Positions 35,601 through 48,733 of a stretch of 64,000 nucleotides of DNA are shown here, piece by piece. The stretch is taken from the NCBI GenBank assembly GCA_020809705.1, contig CP085833.1:2790001-2854000 (forward strand), read 5' to 3'. The first letter of the stretch is position 1, and every line of letters starts with the position of its first letter. The DNA is from Calonectria ilicicola (Eukaryota; Ascomycota; Sordariomycetes; Hypocreales; Nectriaceae). The notes under the pieces were generated by a model. It made no database searches. It was not told where the DNA came from and saw only the letters and a program-made list of their open reading frames with translations. Made by a program: the position numbers and the translations under genes.

Positions 35601-37203
35601 GGCAAGAGACTTGAGATATTGCCTGGACTAGCAAACCTACAAGTCCTTAGAGCCGATCGCATCTCAGGACAGAAATGCAGAGTCAGCACAGGCACACCCT
35701 CTTGCGCAAGACTGCCGATTACCGTCTTGGTGCGAGCGTGCGTGTGCCAATCAATTCACTCCAGCGAGCGAGCACCCGACCAGCACATTTTGAGAGAGGG
35801 TGGAAGGGTGAAGGGTGAAGGCCGATCCGAACCCGCTGTCGCGCACCCATTGGCTGCTTGGTACTTCATTCCAGACTTGCATTTGCATCTGGTGTGAGAT
35901 GCTCGTCGGGTTTGTGATAACTTGTGCATCAAGCAGGGTGCCGGAAAGGGAAGAGAGGCGAACTGCTGTCGGAGAACTATGCACCCTTCCATCACTCCTC
36001 GCCAATTTCTCGCATTGCCCTGCCGTCTCCAATCCCGACGCCGCAACTCTACACACATGAAACGCCCCAAAAAGTGCTCGCTGCTTGTTCTCCCCCCCCT
36101 TCGCTCCCTCGCGCACAAACATCACACATCACGACAAATCCGCCCCCATGTCCAGAGTGCTATTCCCACTAGCGGTCCGTGGAACAAACTACGCGGTTTC
36201 ATCGCATCCTTTATCTGGGCTGCGTTAGAGGGGAAAGAGAAATGCAATGGCCTCATCCCTTGCCGCCTTCATTCTCTCCAAACACCTTTCGGCCTTTTTA
36301 CTCAATTAAGTCTCGCCGCGTCAGCCCTTTGTTCAACACGCACATGCAGTCCGTGATATAGCTGAGTCCTAGCCTGCACATCCTGACATCCCCGTCGTCG
36401 CATTGATACGTGATACAGCCTGGAGATGCACATATCAGCCAACAAACTTCGGCTGGCTGCTCTATGAGATGATGTGCCTGCAAGTAATTTTACCCAACCC
36501 CTCCACACATGCAAGTCGCCAGTCATTATTCACGAGGCCAATTGACGGCAAGTCGCATCTTATTAGTGATAGGTCGTGTATCGTATTCTATGTAACAATC
36601 CTGCAAGAGCATGACTAAGTGCTCCCTTGGCCAGTAATTCTTCACGCCTTGGTCGCTGGGACGTGAAGGCTTACTTCAGGATTCAATGCCCAGACTCGTC
36701 CTGACGGCAACAAACATTAAGCCCACCAAACAATCGGGGGATTCCGCGTCTCGTCTCCCAACCCAACACCCAATGCCGTGATCGTTGAGACCAAAACCTC
36801 GTGGAACAAATGCATGCCGTCGGCCATCTCGGTTGGATGGTATAAGAGCTGAGAAGTCGGCCACTCCCTAGTTCGGTCAAGAATGAAATCATCTCGTGGG
36901 ACATCGGGTCCGTAGACTTCCAATTTGGGTTCGCGGCATGTTCTGGTGTGACGCAATCTCGTCTCGCAGCCCGTCGCCGGCTCTGGCATGAGAAGTTTGT
37001 CAAGCCGGTATCCCGTAACTTCCTCAGCAATTATACATCTTCCCGAAACGGCAATCTCGGTCATAGTTTCGAATCATCGTAATCCATTCCGCGTACGCCT
37101 CGCAATTTACAAACAGTCGTGCTGGCCCCTACCCCTCGTATGTCGTGATATCTTAATACAGCCATTCGTGGTGGTGCAAGTAAAAAAAAAAAAAAAAAAC
37201 AAT

Positions 37204-37587
37204 CTAGTTCAGGAGGAGAGTAGCCTAAATTGTGTCAGTCAGATATCCCGCAAACCCCCATCAGTCGAGGCACAGGATGGAAACATACAGCCATGAGGAC
37301 ACAGCATATGCTTATGTATGGACTTAATCTTTCTCCTATCCTTGCGCACTTCCAAAAGATTCCCATCACACTGAGCTTGTGAGTCATTTGCGCCAAATAC
37401 CTAGGAATTTGTGCGGCTTACCCGTCCTTGTTGCGGTCCATGATGCCCGGTGCGAAGTGATGGACATATGCGCTGGTGCAAATCAGCAGTAGCAGGACGA
37501 GGAGCAGCGACTGGAAGTTGAAGAGGGCCGACTAGAGGAGCTTGTTAGAGCTTGCAGAATCGCCGGTCGCAATAGAGAGCTCACCAT
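37204..37587 (-). CDS. KSH1: Kish family secretory-pathway membrane protein (Ksh1/TMEM167)
   Basis: Four exons on the minus strand: 37587-37585 (the ATG alone), 37531-37422, 37370-37289 and 37224-37204. Total 216 nt, 71 aa. The mature sequence has [39 protein letters not shown] and [19 protein letters not shown], an end-to-end match to the kish family, with two membrane spans (about 8-24 and 54-70). Yeast Ksh1 is an essential small protein of the early secretory pathway. Splice sites: GTGAGC/CTCTAG, GTAAGC/CTCAG and GTATGT/TTTAG, the last with a CTGAC branch site. No single frame shows this gene, because every exon is under 111 nt. It is divergent from TAF13, 377 bp between start codons. Confidence 0.9.
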
Positions 37588-37964
37588 GGTCAATATAGGG
37601 CGAGAAAACCTGTAGAGCGGAAAGGTGTTGTTTCTCGAATTCGTGCGTGGGGAACAGCTTGTCGTTCGCGATCGCCTTGGCTGGCGCAAAGGGAGCTCGT
37701 TGATAGGCAAGGTGTGCTTAGGGGTAAAGATTCGCCGAGCCGGCGTGTACAAGGGTGACGTCTGAGCCCCCACAAACACATGCTGCCCCCACCAATGCCG
37801 ATTGACCTTCAGGCACGATCAAACGTCTAAAAGTGCCAAATCTGACATCAAGTCCAGCTGAGATCGTATCAAGCAAGTCCAAGTCGCTCTGAATTAGTCT
37901 TAAGGGTCCTTCTATTCTTTGTTCACCCCTTTGCGCCGCTCTGCGACGCCCCGCCCAACTCAAG
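37588..37964. promoter_or_regulatory. Shared divergent promoter KSH1 / TAF13
   Basis: 377 bp separate the two ATGs on opposite strands, so both promoters must be here. The TAF13-proximal part (about 37900-37960) is C-rich on the + strand. I see no specific factor site I can support. Confidence 0.55.
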
Positions 37965-38489
37965 ATGGAACCTCGAGCGCGTGCCGGCAAGAATGTCGGC
38001 AAGATGAACTTTAGCCACAACGAGCGTACGTCTTCCCGGTTGTCTCTCTCTAGTATCTAGATCCTAACGTGTATACACGCAGTGGCGCAACTTCTCTACG
38101 CTCACGGCGATGTCCAAAACCCACTTCCCGAAACTGTCCGAGTCCTCGACGAGATCCTCACCGACTTCATGCAATCGATTGCATTCGAAGCGACACGGGC
38201 CGCTAACTACTCCGGACGCCAAAAGATCAAATACGAGGATTTCGAATTCGCCTTTCGAAAGAACCCAGTGTTCCTCGGAAAGGTGCAAGAAGTGTTTGAG
38301 AAGCAAAAAGAAATCAAGAAGGCACGTGAGATTCTACGCGATGGCGAGGATGAGATTATGAAGGATGCCGCCGACGAGGAGAAACGGCGCGAGAAGACTG
38401 ATACGCGTGCGCCGAGAGTCGAAGAAGAACTTGGCGAAGCCGATGATGACGCCGAAGCGGAGGCAGATGCCTTGGGAAGGAAGCGTTGA
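37965..38489 (+). CDS. TAF13: TFIID subunit TAF13 (histone-fold)
   Basis: Two exons: 37965-38025 and 38083-38489, giving 468 nt and 155 aa. The intron is 57 nt, with a TCCTAACG branch site. Residues about 15-100 form the histone fold: FSHNELAQLLYAHGD, PLPETVRVLDEILTDFM and YEDFEFAFRKNPVFLGKVQE. TAF13 pairs with TAF11 inside TFIID and contacts TBP in the nucleus. After the fold comes a highly charged tail (residues about 105-155) that is first K/E-rich and then almost purely acidic (EEELGEADDDAEAEADAL), ending GRKR. The acidic tail is longer than the minimal yeast protein but common in filamentous fungi. Confidence 0.92.
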
Positions 38490-39333
38490 TGGATGGATCG
38501 CCGGTTTTTTGGCTTTTTTGGGGGCTCCAAATTTCTGCCTAGGAGTTGGGATATTTGCATATATTTTGGCGTTTGGTCACTCTTTTCCGAGCAATTACCG
38601 AAGTAATGACCTGGGAATCATGGAATCACTAGTTATGGAAGGGTATTATATCGAGCATGAATACAGAAACGAGCCGAGAGCTCCACCAAATCAATACTCA
38701 GCTTTCTTTTACACGTGAAGGGGGATTCCTGCAGGCACAGAAATGCTAAGAGGCCCAGGGTAGGCGAGGACTGGCTTACCGGCTAATATGATTATCGTTA
38801 GGAACTGTGGAGAAGTTGCCACCTGTATAAGCCGATCGCAGCGGGCTCATAGACGATCCTATCCTGTACAGGGATTGGTTATATATTAACTGACAATCAA
38901 CTACTAAACGAAATATTGGGAGTCTATGAGTTTCATACTCTACATTAGGACACATCTATGGTAGCCTGGGCCGCAGGGTTGAATGTCTTGTGCCGGGTAG
39001 CCGCCGGGAGTTATACAAAGACTGTTTATATTATTCAAAGAATATGTTACTTATTATACGAGAGTGCCAAACATCGCGCAAAGACGAATAGATCGGCATC
39101 CATTCAATTATATGATCAAGATGCAAGCGTATACAAATATATTCCCAATGCTGTGCAAAATGCGAAAAGACCAAGTGGCTAGTTTTTAACCCCCAATCTA
39201 GGAGTTCTCACTGTTTTGATATGCCTACCTCCCATACATGCCTCCTCGTAAATCATGATACGCCGCTAGACAGTTCACCAACAACTCGCAACTGGACGCC
39301 GTCCCTGTTCTCTAATGACACGGTGCTTAGAAT
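38490..39333. other. Convergent intergenic
   Basis: 844 bp between TAF13 (+) and OMP decarboxylase (-) stops, AT-rich from 38860 on. Expected to hold both 3' UTRs; no gene seen. Confidence 0.5.
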
Positions 39334-40431
39334 TTATCGAACACGCTCAGTGTAAGCCTTCCAGGCCGCGGACCGGTATCGCTCAGCCTCTTCCTCTGGA
39401 TCGCTGGCCTTGATGATACCACGCCCGACAATGGCGATATCGGCGCCTGCAATGCCAACGATTTTCTGGGGGGTGTTGTATTGTTGGCCCTTGCCGTCGC
39501 CCTTGATGGGTGCGTCGTTATCCTCACCCTCAGGGGGCAGTTGGCAGCCAGGTGTCATGTGAATGAAATCATCCTCGGGCTCAGTGTTGAGAGCCTCCTG
39601 TGAGATGAAGCCCATGACAAAGTCCTTGTGCTCTCTTGCGGCTTCAACACAGGCCTGGGTGTACTCCTTGTTCATGAAGTTGCCCTGGCTGGACATTTGC
39701 GCAAGAATGAGAAGACCTCTCTCGATGGGGGCTTTCTCGATACCAGAAAAGCTGTTTTCGTCATCTTCTGGAATGTCCTTGATCAGACGTGGTGAATCTG
39801 CAGATTCATATTGCTGAGTGACGGTTGTGGTGGAAACAATGCTGCCTTTTCGAGCGGGCTCAAGGAGAATCTCCTCAGTCTCATCAGACTTCTCGGTGTC
39901 GGACCGCTCACTCTCATCGTCATTGTTGCTGGCAGTAGGAGTTCCAACAGTCACAGAAGTTCTGACCTCGTAGTGGTAACGCTGAAGCCACCTGTTGGCA
40001 GCATTGGCCAGAGAAGTAACAGAGGCCTTACCGGGCACCATGTTGACGTTGGTGATGTGAGCCCACTCGATGACGCGAGCGGCGCCGCTAGTGTACTGCA
40101 ACTCAACAGTGTTTCCGATGTCACCGAATTTGCGATCTTCAAAGATGAGAAAGCCGTGCTTACGCGCGAGCGCAGCCAACTTAGCGCCAGTGCCGGTCTG
40201 AGGATGGAAGTCCCAACCAGAAACCATATCGTAGTGAGTCTTCAGAACAACAATGGAGGGGCCGATTTTATCCGCAAAGTAGAGCAGCTCTCGAGCGGTA
40301 GCAACATCGGCACTAAGGCAGAGGTTCGAGGCCTTGAGGTCCATGAGCTTAAACAGGTACGCATTCAGGGGATGGGTAGCCGTTTCAGCGCGGTTGGCGA
40401 AGGTCGCCTTGAGAGTAGGATGGGGCGACAT
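39334..40431 (-). CDS. pyr4: Orotidine 5'-phosphate decarboxylase
   Basis: A single exon of 365 aa that catalyses OMP to UMP, the last step of pyrimidine synthesis in the cytosol. The start [20 protein letters not shown] matches the family. The frame stays open upstream to 40779, but that leader is low-complexity and has no support. Active-site residues are visible: K64 in VVLKTHYD and the D99-x-K101-xx-D104 array in [11 protein letters not shown]. The C-terminal phosphate-binding part reads [12 protein letters not shown]. Residues about 163-238 are an acidic, Ser/Thr-rich insert ([18 protein letters not shown] and [17 protein letters not shown]) of the kind found in Sordariomycete enzymes and absent from yeast Ura3. 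This is the classic 5-fluoroorotate-selectable gene of fungi. Confidence 0.97.
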   Translation of the reverse strand: MSPHPTLKATFANRAETATHPLNAYLFKLMDLKASNLCLSADVATARELLYFADKIGPSIVVLKTHYDMVSGWDFHPQTGTGAKLAALARKHGFLIFEDRKFGDIGNTVELQYTSGAARVIEWAHITNVNMVPGKASVTSLANAANRWLQRYHYEVRTSVTVGTPTASNNDDESERSDTEKSDETEEILLEPARKGSIVSTTTVTQQYESADSPRLIKDIPEDDENSFSGIEKAPIERGLLILAQMSSQGNFMNKEYTQACVEAAREHKDFVMGFISQEALNTEPEDDFIHMTPGCQLPPEGEDNDAPIKGDGKGQQYNTPQKIVGIAGADIAIVGRGIIKASDPEEEAERYRSAAWKAYTERVR

Positions 40432-43400
40432 GGCGAAAGAGTTGGCAAGTGGAATGGAGTGAGATGCCGAGTCGATGTGGAGGATGGCTGAGAGAATTTC
40501 AAGTCCAAGAGGAGAGATTAAGAATGCAAAAGGAAACAGAGTTGACCAGTGGTCACGGATGGAGGGGTAGTTGAGGGTTGAGGGATGAGACAGGGTCAAG
40601 CAAGACAGGACTAGGGTGTAAAGTGTGTCTGTCTTATCGTGCCAACCGTGGTGGCAATGTTGTTGATGGCGAAAAGGAGGAGAGGTGTGGAGGGAGAAAT
40701 CGCCTCGATGAGGCGAGGACGAGGACGACTTGAATGGAAAGCAAGATGCGTGGACCCTGGTCAATCTGAGAAGTGACAATCCACGGGCTGCTGAGTGGCC
40801 TGGCCTGCTAGAGAGGCAACAAGGCTAGACGACTAGGTTCCTGGTCCGGGTCCGAGCCTGGGTTATTAGGAGAGAATAGAAACAAACAGCGACGAGGCAA
40901 AATCAAATGGCAGGGGGTGGCGCTTTTGGGAGCTTGCAAAAGGAAGAGAAGGGCACAGCACAATGTGGGATGGGATGGTGAACCCCGCCATAAAAAAAAA
41001 CCTGGATTAAGGGAAAAAAAAACCCACCTGCAACAAAAGTATACCTAGCAGTTAGTGGTCACACTACACCACACTGCACCACACACTGCACCACACACGC
41101 ACACGCACACACGCACACACGCACACACACGCACACACACACACTCACGCCCGCGCACGTACGTCTGGCACATTTGACAGGCCCGACGGCTTTTACTGCC
41201 TTGCACATAGCTACATGTGTCACTCGCCTGTCCGTTTTGCGCACAGGCCGTTGCGAGAATGGACGCTGCACGGAGAAAAACGTTGGCTGGCAATCCACGA
41301 ATCCACATTATCCCACTTACAAGCCAGCACACCCTTGGGATCGAGCTGTTGGGGGCCCTGTCTAGAGTTGCATTGAGTCACGTGTGCGCAATCTCTCATC
41401 AGGGGGGTTGTCAGCTTCACTGGCTGGTTTGGTCGAACACAAACGCACGCACGTACGCGCTCGAGCACAAGTGTAGAAGCACAGGCGCAAATCCAGTAAT
41501 GAAAAAAAACGGACGTCGTTGTTAGCCTCCTCCAGAAGCTGTCTTGTCAGTTCAGCCCAGTCCCGCTGTGGGGCGTCTATCAGCTTGATGAGATCATTTG
41601 TCCGCGTCTTGTTTTTTTTCCCTTCCCTTCCTTTCTTTTTTGTGTCGTTCCGTTGCTGCGTTGTGGGTCAGGTTGCGGTCAGCATCGTCTCGCGCCCTGA
41701 AGGCACCGGTGCGGAACGCGGACGCTATCTGGTGGCATGGCTTGGATTGTGGCTGACTGAATCAGTGTGTGCGTGTGTGTTTTCCTGTCTCTGATCCATC
41801 AAGGAAAAAGCACTTTTCTCGGTTTCTTCCTTCAAAGTCAGACCCCGCCTTGGTTTAGTTGAGCTTGAGCGAGTCAAAACATCACAGGTCACAACGTCCG
41901 AGCATATAGTGCAAGGGATCAGCTATATCTTGACTCGGAAATGGGCTTATTTTCAACGCGGGCGTCTGATGTTCCGACGACTGGGCTTGTTTCCATCATG
42001 TTGACTGGATGCCACATGCATCTATTGTGGCTGTAAGTGGGGTATTGGGCGTTCTTGGCTTGGACAGCCATGACCTGAGAGCAAGGCGAGGAGGACGGCA
42101 GAGGCAGAGCAGCAGCCAGTGGGAACGACAACCCGTCTAAGCTGAACACTGTGATACTATTTGGGACAACGGGTCAGAACACAGACTAGAGAATGTTGGG
42201 ACTTTGGTCCAAGGACATAACAATCCTTGGACAAGCCCGCAACCCCCCATGGTTTCTTTGCCTTGCTCTATACGCGTTTGAGCCAGCCCAGGGTCAAAAA
42301 GCATCCACCACCCCCCCTTACGCCAAGATACCACCTTCGGAGCAAGGGACTCTTAACATTGCCGGGTACCCGTAAAAGGAGCGTCTCATCCAAACTTTAC
42401 GAGCCTTGGGCGGGTCGCAAGAGAGCAGAGTCAATGTAGTGCAATTGGTTAACTGATAAGCGGAGCACATCACCTTCGCAAATGGGAATTGAGTTGCGTG
42501 GCCACGCCGCTGCAATGCTACTACCAGCGAAACTGCTCAAAGACGACTGGAGGATATGCAGGAGTTAGTGACTATGCATCTTCCCTTGCCCAGCAGCCTT
42601 GCCTGCCGAGTTGCCGGCCTTTAGCCCCCCAGCCATGCCAATTTTCTTCCTATCCTCTGCTTTTGGCTTCTCCCGCTCCATCAACTTGCAGGGCACAACA
42701 CCTCAAGATATACCCCACTGATCGCCTGGGTGGCAACAGGTTCGCCTCTCGACGATCATCTCCGTGCTTCATCTTACACAGCTGCTGTCTCAATAAATCG
42801 CTGCGTAAGCGCCAATGAGAATAGCGAATGGTCCTCCATCTGGTAAGTGGCTGGGCGGCGGGAATAGTGCGGGGACGGGCGCGCCCGAGTGACTCGGAAG
42901 CCATCGCTGATCCCGAAGTCGGCAAGGCCGAGAACCGCAGCAACGAGCCAGTTATCACCATTTCTTTTGTTTTGGAATCCCGTAGACATGTTTTGTCTAC
43001 AACTTAGCTTGCTTCTAGAATATTTGGATGATATAGTTTCTTCTTCCGCCTGTTTCTGGGTTCTTCTTCTCTTTTCTTCTTCTTCCTTTTTTTTTTCTTT
43101 TTTTTCCTAACTAAGTTCATTAACTCAGACTCTTGTGTTCTCGCCTTGTCTCCCAGATCGGCAACGCCGACCCTGCCATACACTCAGTCTACTAAAAGCT
43201 ACCTGCAGCACTATGCAAGATTATTTTGATCCAAAGTGATGTACTCTCCTACCATAAACTCTACAGTTGATTTCAGGTGATGCTATCGGATAATGAAACA
43301 GTAAGCGTGACTTTATTCTGGGCAAAAATATCAACCTTGAGAGCAAGCCAGTTTAACGAAAGAGCAGCGCATTCACTGCATTGAACAATTCAACAAGCAT

Positions 43401-44193
43401 TCCCATTGCCACGCACGATAAAGGTCTTGGAAATAAGTAAATAAAATATCTTCCTATGCACGCTTGTCATACCAATAAGTAAACATAAAATATTATTCCT
43501 TGTTTCTTTTTCGTTTGTTCTTTCTGTGGCGGTTTTCACCTTAGCAAGGAACGTTTTTAGTCTACCGCTTGCATGCCACAGCCAGTGTTGATCCTTTCGT
43601 GCAAGGGTTACCGCTCACCGTCCAACACAACCAAGACGTTGAAGCGCCTAGGTGAGCCAAGAGCTGCACGTCCAGTTTCGTCTGGACCCGACCCACCACC
43701 TCACCTCGATTTTTTCACGTTCTCGCCACCAACAGATGACTCTCATTGGTTTCGTGAGCGCTCTTGCAGGGCTTCTCAATGGTCAGCAGACCGACCAGAA
43801 CAAAACTGGGGGTGGGGTTCCACCCAACATGCCTGTTCTTGAAGCCCGAGAGCCGAGCAGGCGCTCTCATATGTTGCTCACTCAAAGGGTTGCTCCACCC
43901 CCACCGGGGCTTGGCCTATTATGGAGCATTTCTGACCGTTCAGCTGCGGTTGCGGGGACCGAAGTTCGGTTTGGTTCTTCCTGTGGTGCGTTCCTTTAGT
44001 GCAGATCTTCAAGGTTTGCTTCTTCATCTTCTTTTCTTTCGAGTCAGTGAGTCGAAAAAAAGAAGAGAAAAAGGGTTGTGCTCTCGTCGAGTTCTGGTTC
44101 GTCGTGATAAGCTCTCCGTCCGTCGCCTTGCCCCTCCACCTTGATAGCTTTGTAGGCCAAACAGCAGTCACAAGCTCCTCCCGAAGTCCCGTC
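40432..44193. other. Divergent intergenic, 3.8 kb
   Basis: Between OMP decarboxylase (-) and the DMT transporter (+). It contains a long CA/CACG repeat (about 41060-41150), T-rich tracts at 43083-43107 and A runs near 40990 and 41020. A tRNA A-box-like string near 42437 lacks a matching T-arm. I see no supported gene. The 500 bp before 44194 probably include a long leader for the transporter. Confidence 0.5.
41060..41150. repeat. CA/CG-rich microsatellite
   Basis: About 90 nt of alternating CACAC and CACGC units on the + strand, imperfect, in the upstream region of the OMP decarboxylase gene. Confidence 0.8.
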
Positions 44194-45591
44194 ATGGCAC
44201 GGGAGCCTGGTCCCCCCGCGCTGGATGATGAGATCCCTCCGAATCTCCTCTCGAAGCCCGCCATGGGAGAAACCACAGAAGAGTCTCGGCGCTTCTTATC
44301 ATTACCAAATAGCCAGTCCGCCAGTATGAATTCACCAAAATTAGCAGAACCAGACCTTAGCAATTTCCGCCGCTTATCTCTAAGCCCTGGTGCGAGTCCG
44401 CTATTGGCACCAATACCCTCGGGTCCCATGGTGAATCCGGGTCGTAGCTCAGGAATTCAAGAGCAACCGTCCAAACTAAAACAGTTCTGGGTTCGAAATA
44501 AACCTGCCTTTCTCGTCGCCTTATCACAATTTTTTGGGTCATTAATGAACCTATGTGCCCGTCTAGTCGAATTCGAGGGTGAGGGCATGCACCCTGTCCA
44601 AATTCTCCTTATCAGGCAGTCGGTGACCGCGTTTTGCTGTATTCTATACATGTCGGTCATGAAGACACCAGGATTTCCCTTTGGACGAAAAGACATCCGA
44701 CATCTTCTAGTTCTTAGGGGAATCTCAGGTTTCGCTGGAATCCTTGGAGCTTGGGTCAGTCTGATGGGCTTGTCCCTTGGTGATGCCACCGCCATCACCT
44801 TTCTTGCGCCTGGAATTGCCGGTTTCATTTGCTATTTTGTTCTCAAGGAACCTTTCACCCGGGCAGAACAACTTGGGACAGTCGTTGCCCTTCTTGGTGT
44901 AGTATTAATTGCGAAACCAGTATCGCTTTTCGCGACATCGAGCATTGAGGAGCCATCCACAGCCGAACCATCAGATGGAGTGATTCCAGGTGGGGAGCAC
45001 GAAGTGACTGCAGAGCAACGACTCTCTGCAGTGGGTGCCGCTCTTATTGGTGTCTTGGGGGCTGCGGGTGCGTTTACAACTCTCCGGACCATTGGGAAAC
45101 GAGCACACCCATTGATATCGGTCAATTATTTCGGCGTTATCTCTACAATTATCTCAGTCATTGTTCTCATTGCCGCTCCTTTACTCGACATTGGACAACC
45201 TGGACTAAGATGGGTCACACCCACTTCTCTCAAGCAGTGGCTGCTTCTATTGCCTCTCGGGTTGATGGGTTTTATCATGCAGTACCTGCTGACATCTGGG
45301 CTTGGGTCGGACAAGTCAAACCGCGCCAACGCCATGGTTTACACGCACATGTTGTTCGCTGTTACATTCGACAAGTGGGTGTTTAATCATCAAATGGATC
45401 TGCTGAGTGGAGCTGGTTGTACGTTTATCCTTGGGAGTGCTATTGGAGTCATGTTGATGAAGAAATCTCCATCACTAAAACCATCGTCAAACGATGTAGA
45501 GAGACAAGAGAATCTCTTGGGAGAGTCAGAGGGCTCACCCATGCTTCTAAGCGCCACGGGGGCATCAGATGGCTTAGGCGTTTCTCGATAA
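44194..45591 (+). CDS. EamA/DMT-superfamily transporter
   Basis: A single exon of 465 aa. Residues 1-~95 are a Ser/Pro-rich cytosolic tail. From residue ~105 (AFLVALSQFFGSLMNLCARL) to ~430 there are about ten hydrophobic helices in two EamA repeats; typical pieces are RGISGFAGILGAWVSL, DATAITFLAPGIAGFICYFV and LGTVVALLGVVLIAKP. An acidic loop (EEPSTAEPSDGVIPGGEHE) joins the halves. The tail is hydrophilic. The family exports or exchanges metabolites (amino acids, nucleotide sugars and others); the closest yeast relatives I can name are the uncharacterised YMR253C/YPL264C type. The start at 44194 is the first ATG in the open frame (which begins without ATG at 43999). Confidence 0.88.
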   Translation: MAREPGPPALDDEIPPNLLSKPAMGETTEESRRFLSLPNSQSASMNSPKLAEPDLSNFRRLSLSPGASPLLAPIPSGPMVNPGRSSGIQEQPSKLKQFWVRNKPAFLVALSQFFGSLMNLCARLVEFEGEGMHPVQILLIRQSVTAFCCILYMSVMKTPGFPFGRKDIRHLLVLRGISGFAGILGAWVSLMGLSLGDATAITFLAPGIAGFICYFVLKEPFTRAEQLGTVVALLGVVLIAKPVSLFATSSIEEPSTAEPSDGVIPGGEHEVTAEQRLSAVGAALIGVLGAAGAFTTLRTIGKRAHPLISVNYFGVISTIISVIVLIAAPLLDIGQPGLRWVTPTSLKQWLLLLPLGLMGFIMQYLLTSGLGSDKSNRANAMVYTHMLFAVTFDKWVFNHQMDLLSGAGCTFILGSAIGVMLMKKSPSLKPSSNDVERQENLLGESEGSPMLLSATGASDGLGVSR

Positions 45592-47155
45592 AGGATTGAG
45601 TATGGTAGTTAGAATGAAATGTGTATGGAGCCATGCATGGATGACGGTTTATGATAGATATTAGAGGGAGATTTTGAATACGAAATCTGACCCACATGAA
45701 TATACGATCATTTCATTTCAACTAGCTCTTGGTTTTCAGTGACATATGTATCAGGGGAAATGGTGCATTTTTAGGGGTCTTCCGCATATATTGGGGCCAA
45801 TGCAGTACTGTTTGAGGGTTTGGTCACTTCTTTTATAACCTGGCATAAAATATCGGCAGATTCCATTATTGGAAAAAAAATGTTTGTCGTGGGCGCTTAC
45901 TTTGAGGATTAAGCTGATCTTTTTCTTTTGACTTTTACTTACTTCGGTGTTGGTTCGACCAGGTCCATATCTCAACTCTTGTCTTAGATAACTGTTGCAG
46001 TAGTCTATAATGTCTTTTCTTTATTCGAAACTGCTCTAGACAATTCACTAGTGCCATGATTCTGCTGCGATCACGTGGTCTAGTTGTGCCACGACTCTGT
46101 TTTTGAACTTTGGTGTTGAAAGCTATTGTTTATGAATACTATACTCCTAAATTCATTGACTTTTTTTTCGCTTTGATACGAACCTAGCGAAATTTCGCCC
46201 TGGATTATCACGCAATAAGATATAGTATCTGATAGAACAATTAAGCTATTCCAAAAAAAAAAAATTGTAACCATATTATTCATTTGGGTAAATCGTGGCG
46301 CCGTTTGTAGGGGTCTTGATGTCTTGTTCGGTGTCATGACGAGGGGATGTTGATTCGTGTTTTCCGTATACATCTATTGGTACTGTGAGATACAAACAAC
46401 AAATGGACACTCGCCCAATGCATGTAAGTAAGCTCATATGATAAATGAAATATCATTGTTGGATAAATTCCATTCCCTCTTTAGGCGCTGTTTGGGTGCT
46501 TGGCTCTTTCTCGTGCCTTCCTCTGAATACGCTCATGAGCACGTTGGTGCATTCGTCTATATTATCGCATATATGACTCTAATTGCTCTAGGAGTGCAAC
46601 TACGTCTAGGACGGTAATAATGCAGTGGTAATATATATTAATTGACATGGTGTAGTGTTGCACTGATTTTGGGTTTCTCTTTCATTCATCTTGTAAACTT
46701 GCTACAATTCATGATGACATTAAGATTTGGTTCCCCAAGAATGTGGCTTGTTTTCTATTGCGCTCCTCGACATACTCAACTGCCTGCATATTTTGCTGGA
46801 AAAAAAAAAACGACCAAATAAAGAAAGCTATACACGTGAAAAAAAAAGAAAACAAAATGAAGAGCTCCATCAGGTAAACGATGTAAAAATAATTGAAGCG
46901 CAAGACAAGCTATAGGGTAGATTAGGAACAGTGCAGATCACGTGATACCAGGTAGCGCGTAGACGCGCATTGTCGAGGAGACGCTTTCCAACAGGCTGAG
47001 CTCCGTCGCAAATCTTTGGGAGCTAGAGAATACCTTTTCAACACCGAATTTTCGTCCTCAAACCCCAAAACAAGAGACCCGCCGCTTAGCACCCTAATCC
47101 CTATAACGAATATATTAATCGCACATTTCGACGGCCACGAGTGCCACGCGATAAG
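45592..47155. other. AT-rich intergenic
   Basis: 1.56 kb, clearly more AT-rich than its surroundings (about 45.9-46.9 kb), with several A and T runs. It should include the transporter 3' UTR and the RVB1 promoter. No coding frame is believable. Confidence 0.5.
46937..46946. promoter_or_regulatory. Palindromic E-box ATCACGTGAT
   Basis: A perfect 10-bp palindrome with a CACGTG core, 209 bp upstream of the RVB1 ATG. A bHLH-type factor site is plausible; binding is inferred. Confidence 0.45.

Positions 47156-48733
<1,578 letters not shown>

Larger units (their letters stand above)
27503..37203. other. Large gene-poor zone, 9.7 kb
   Basis: No recognisable protein or RNA gene in either strand. 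It holds many homopolymer runs, a polypurine tract (28398-28467), GGGCT pentamers near 29465, a second TGCAC array (32593-32632), ACTC tetranucleotides near 33177-33193 and CA-rich stretches near 34040-34075. The longest frames (266 codons, minus, 29562-30362; 197 codons, minus, 27774-28367) are His/Arg/Pro/Trp-rich and look accidental. The zone is upstream of TCP11 and downstream of KSH1. It may carry long non-coding RNA or extended regulatory DNA, which cannot be seen from sequence alone. Confidence 0.55.

Noticed and set aside
40432..40779. Upstream in-frame extension of OMP decarboxylase
   Set aside because: Low-complexity, not conserved in family; the canonical start at 40431 fits known proteins.
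42427..42510. tRNA-like A-box (TAGTGCAATTGGTTAAC)
   Set aside because: No GGTTCGA-type B-box at the right distance and no acceptor-stem pairing.
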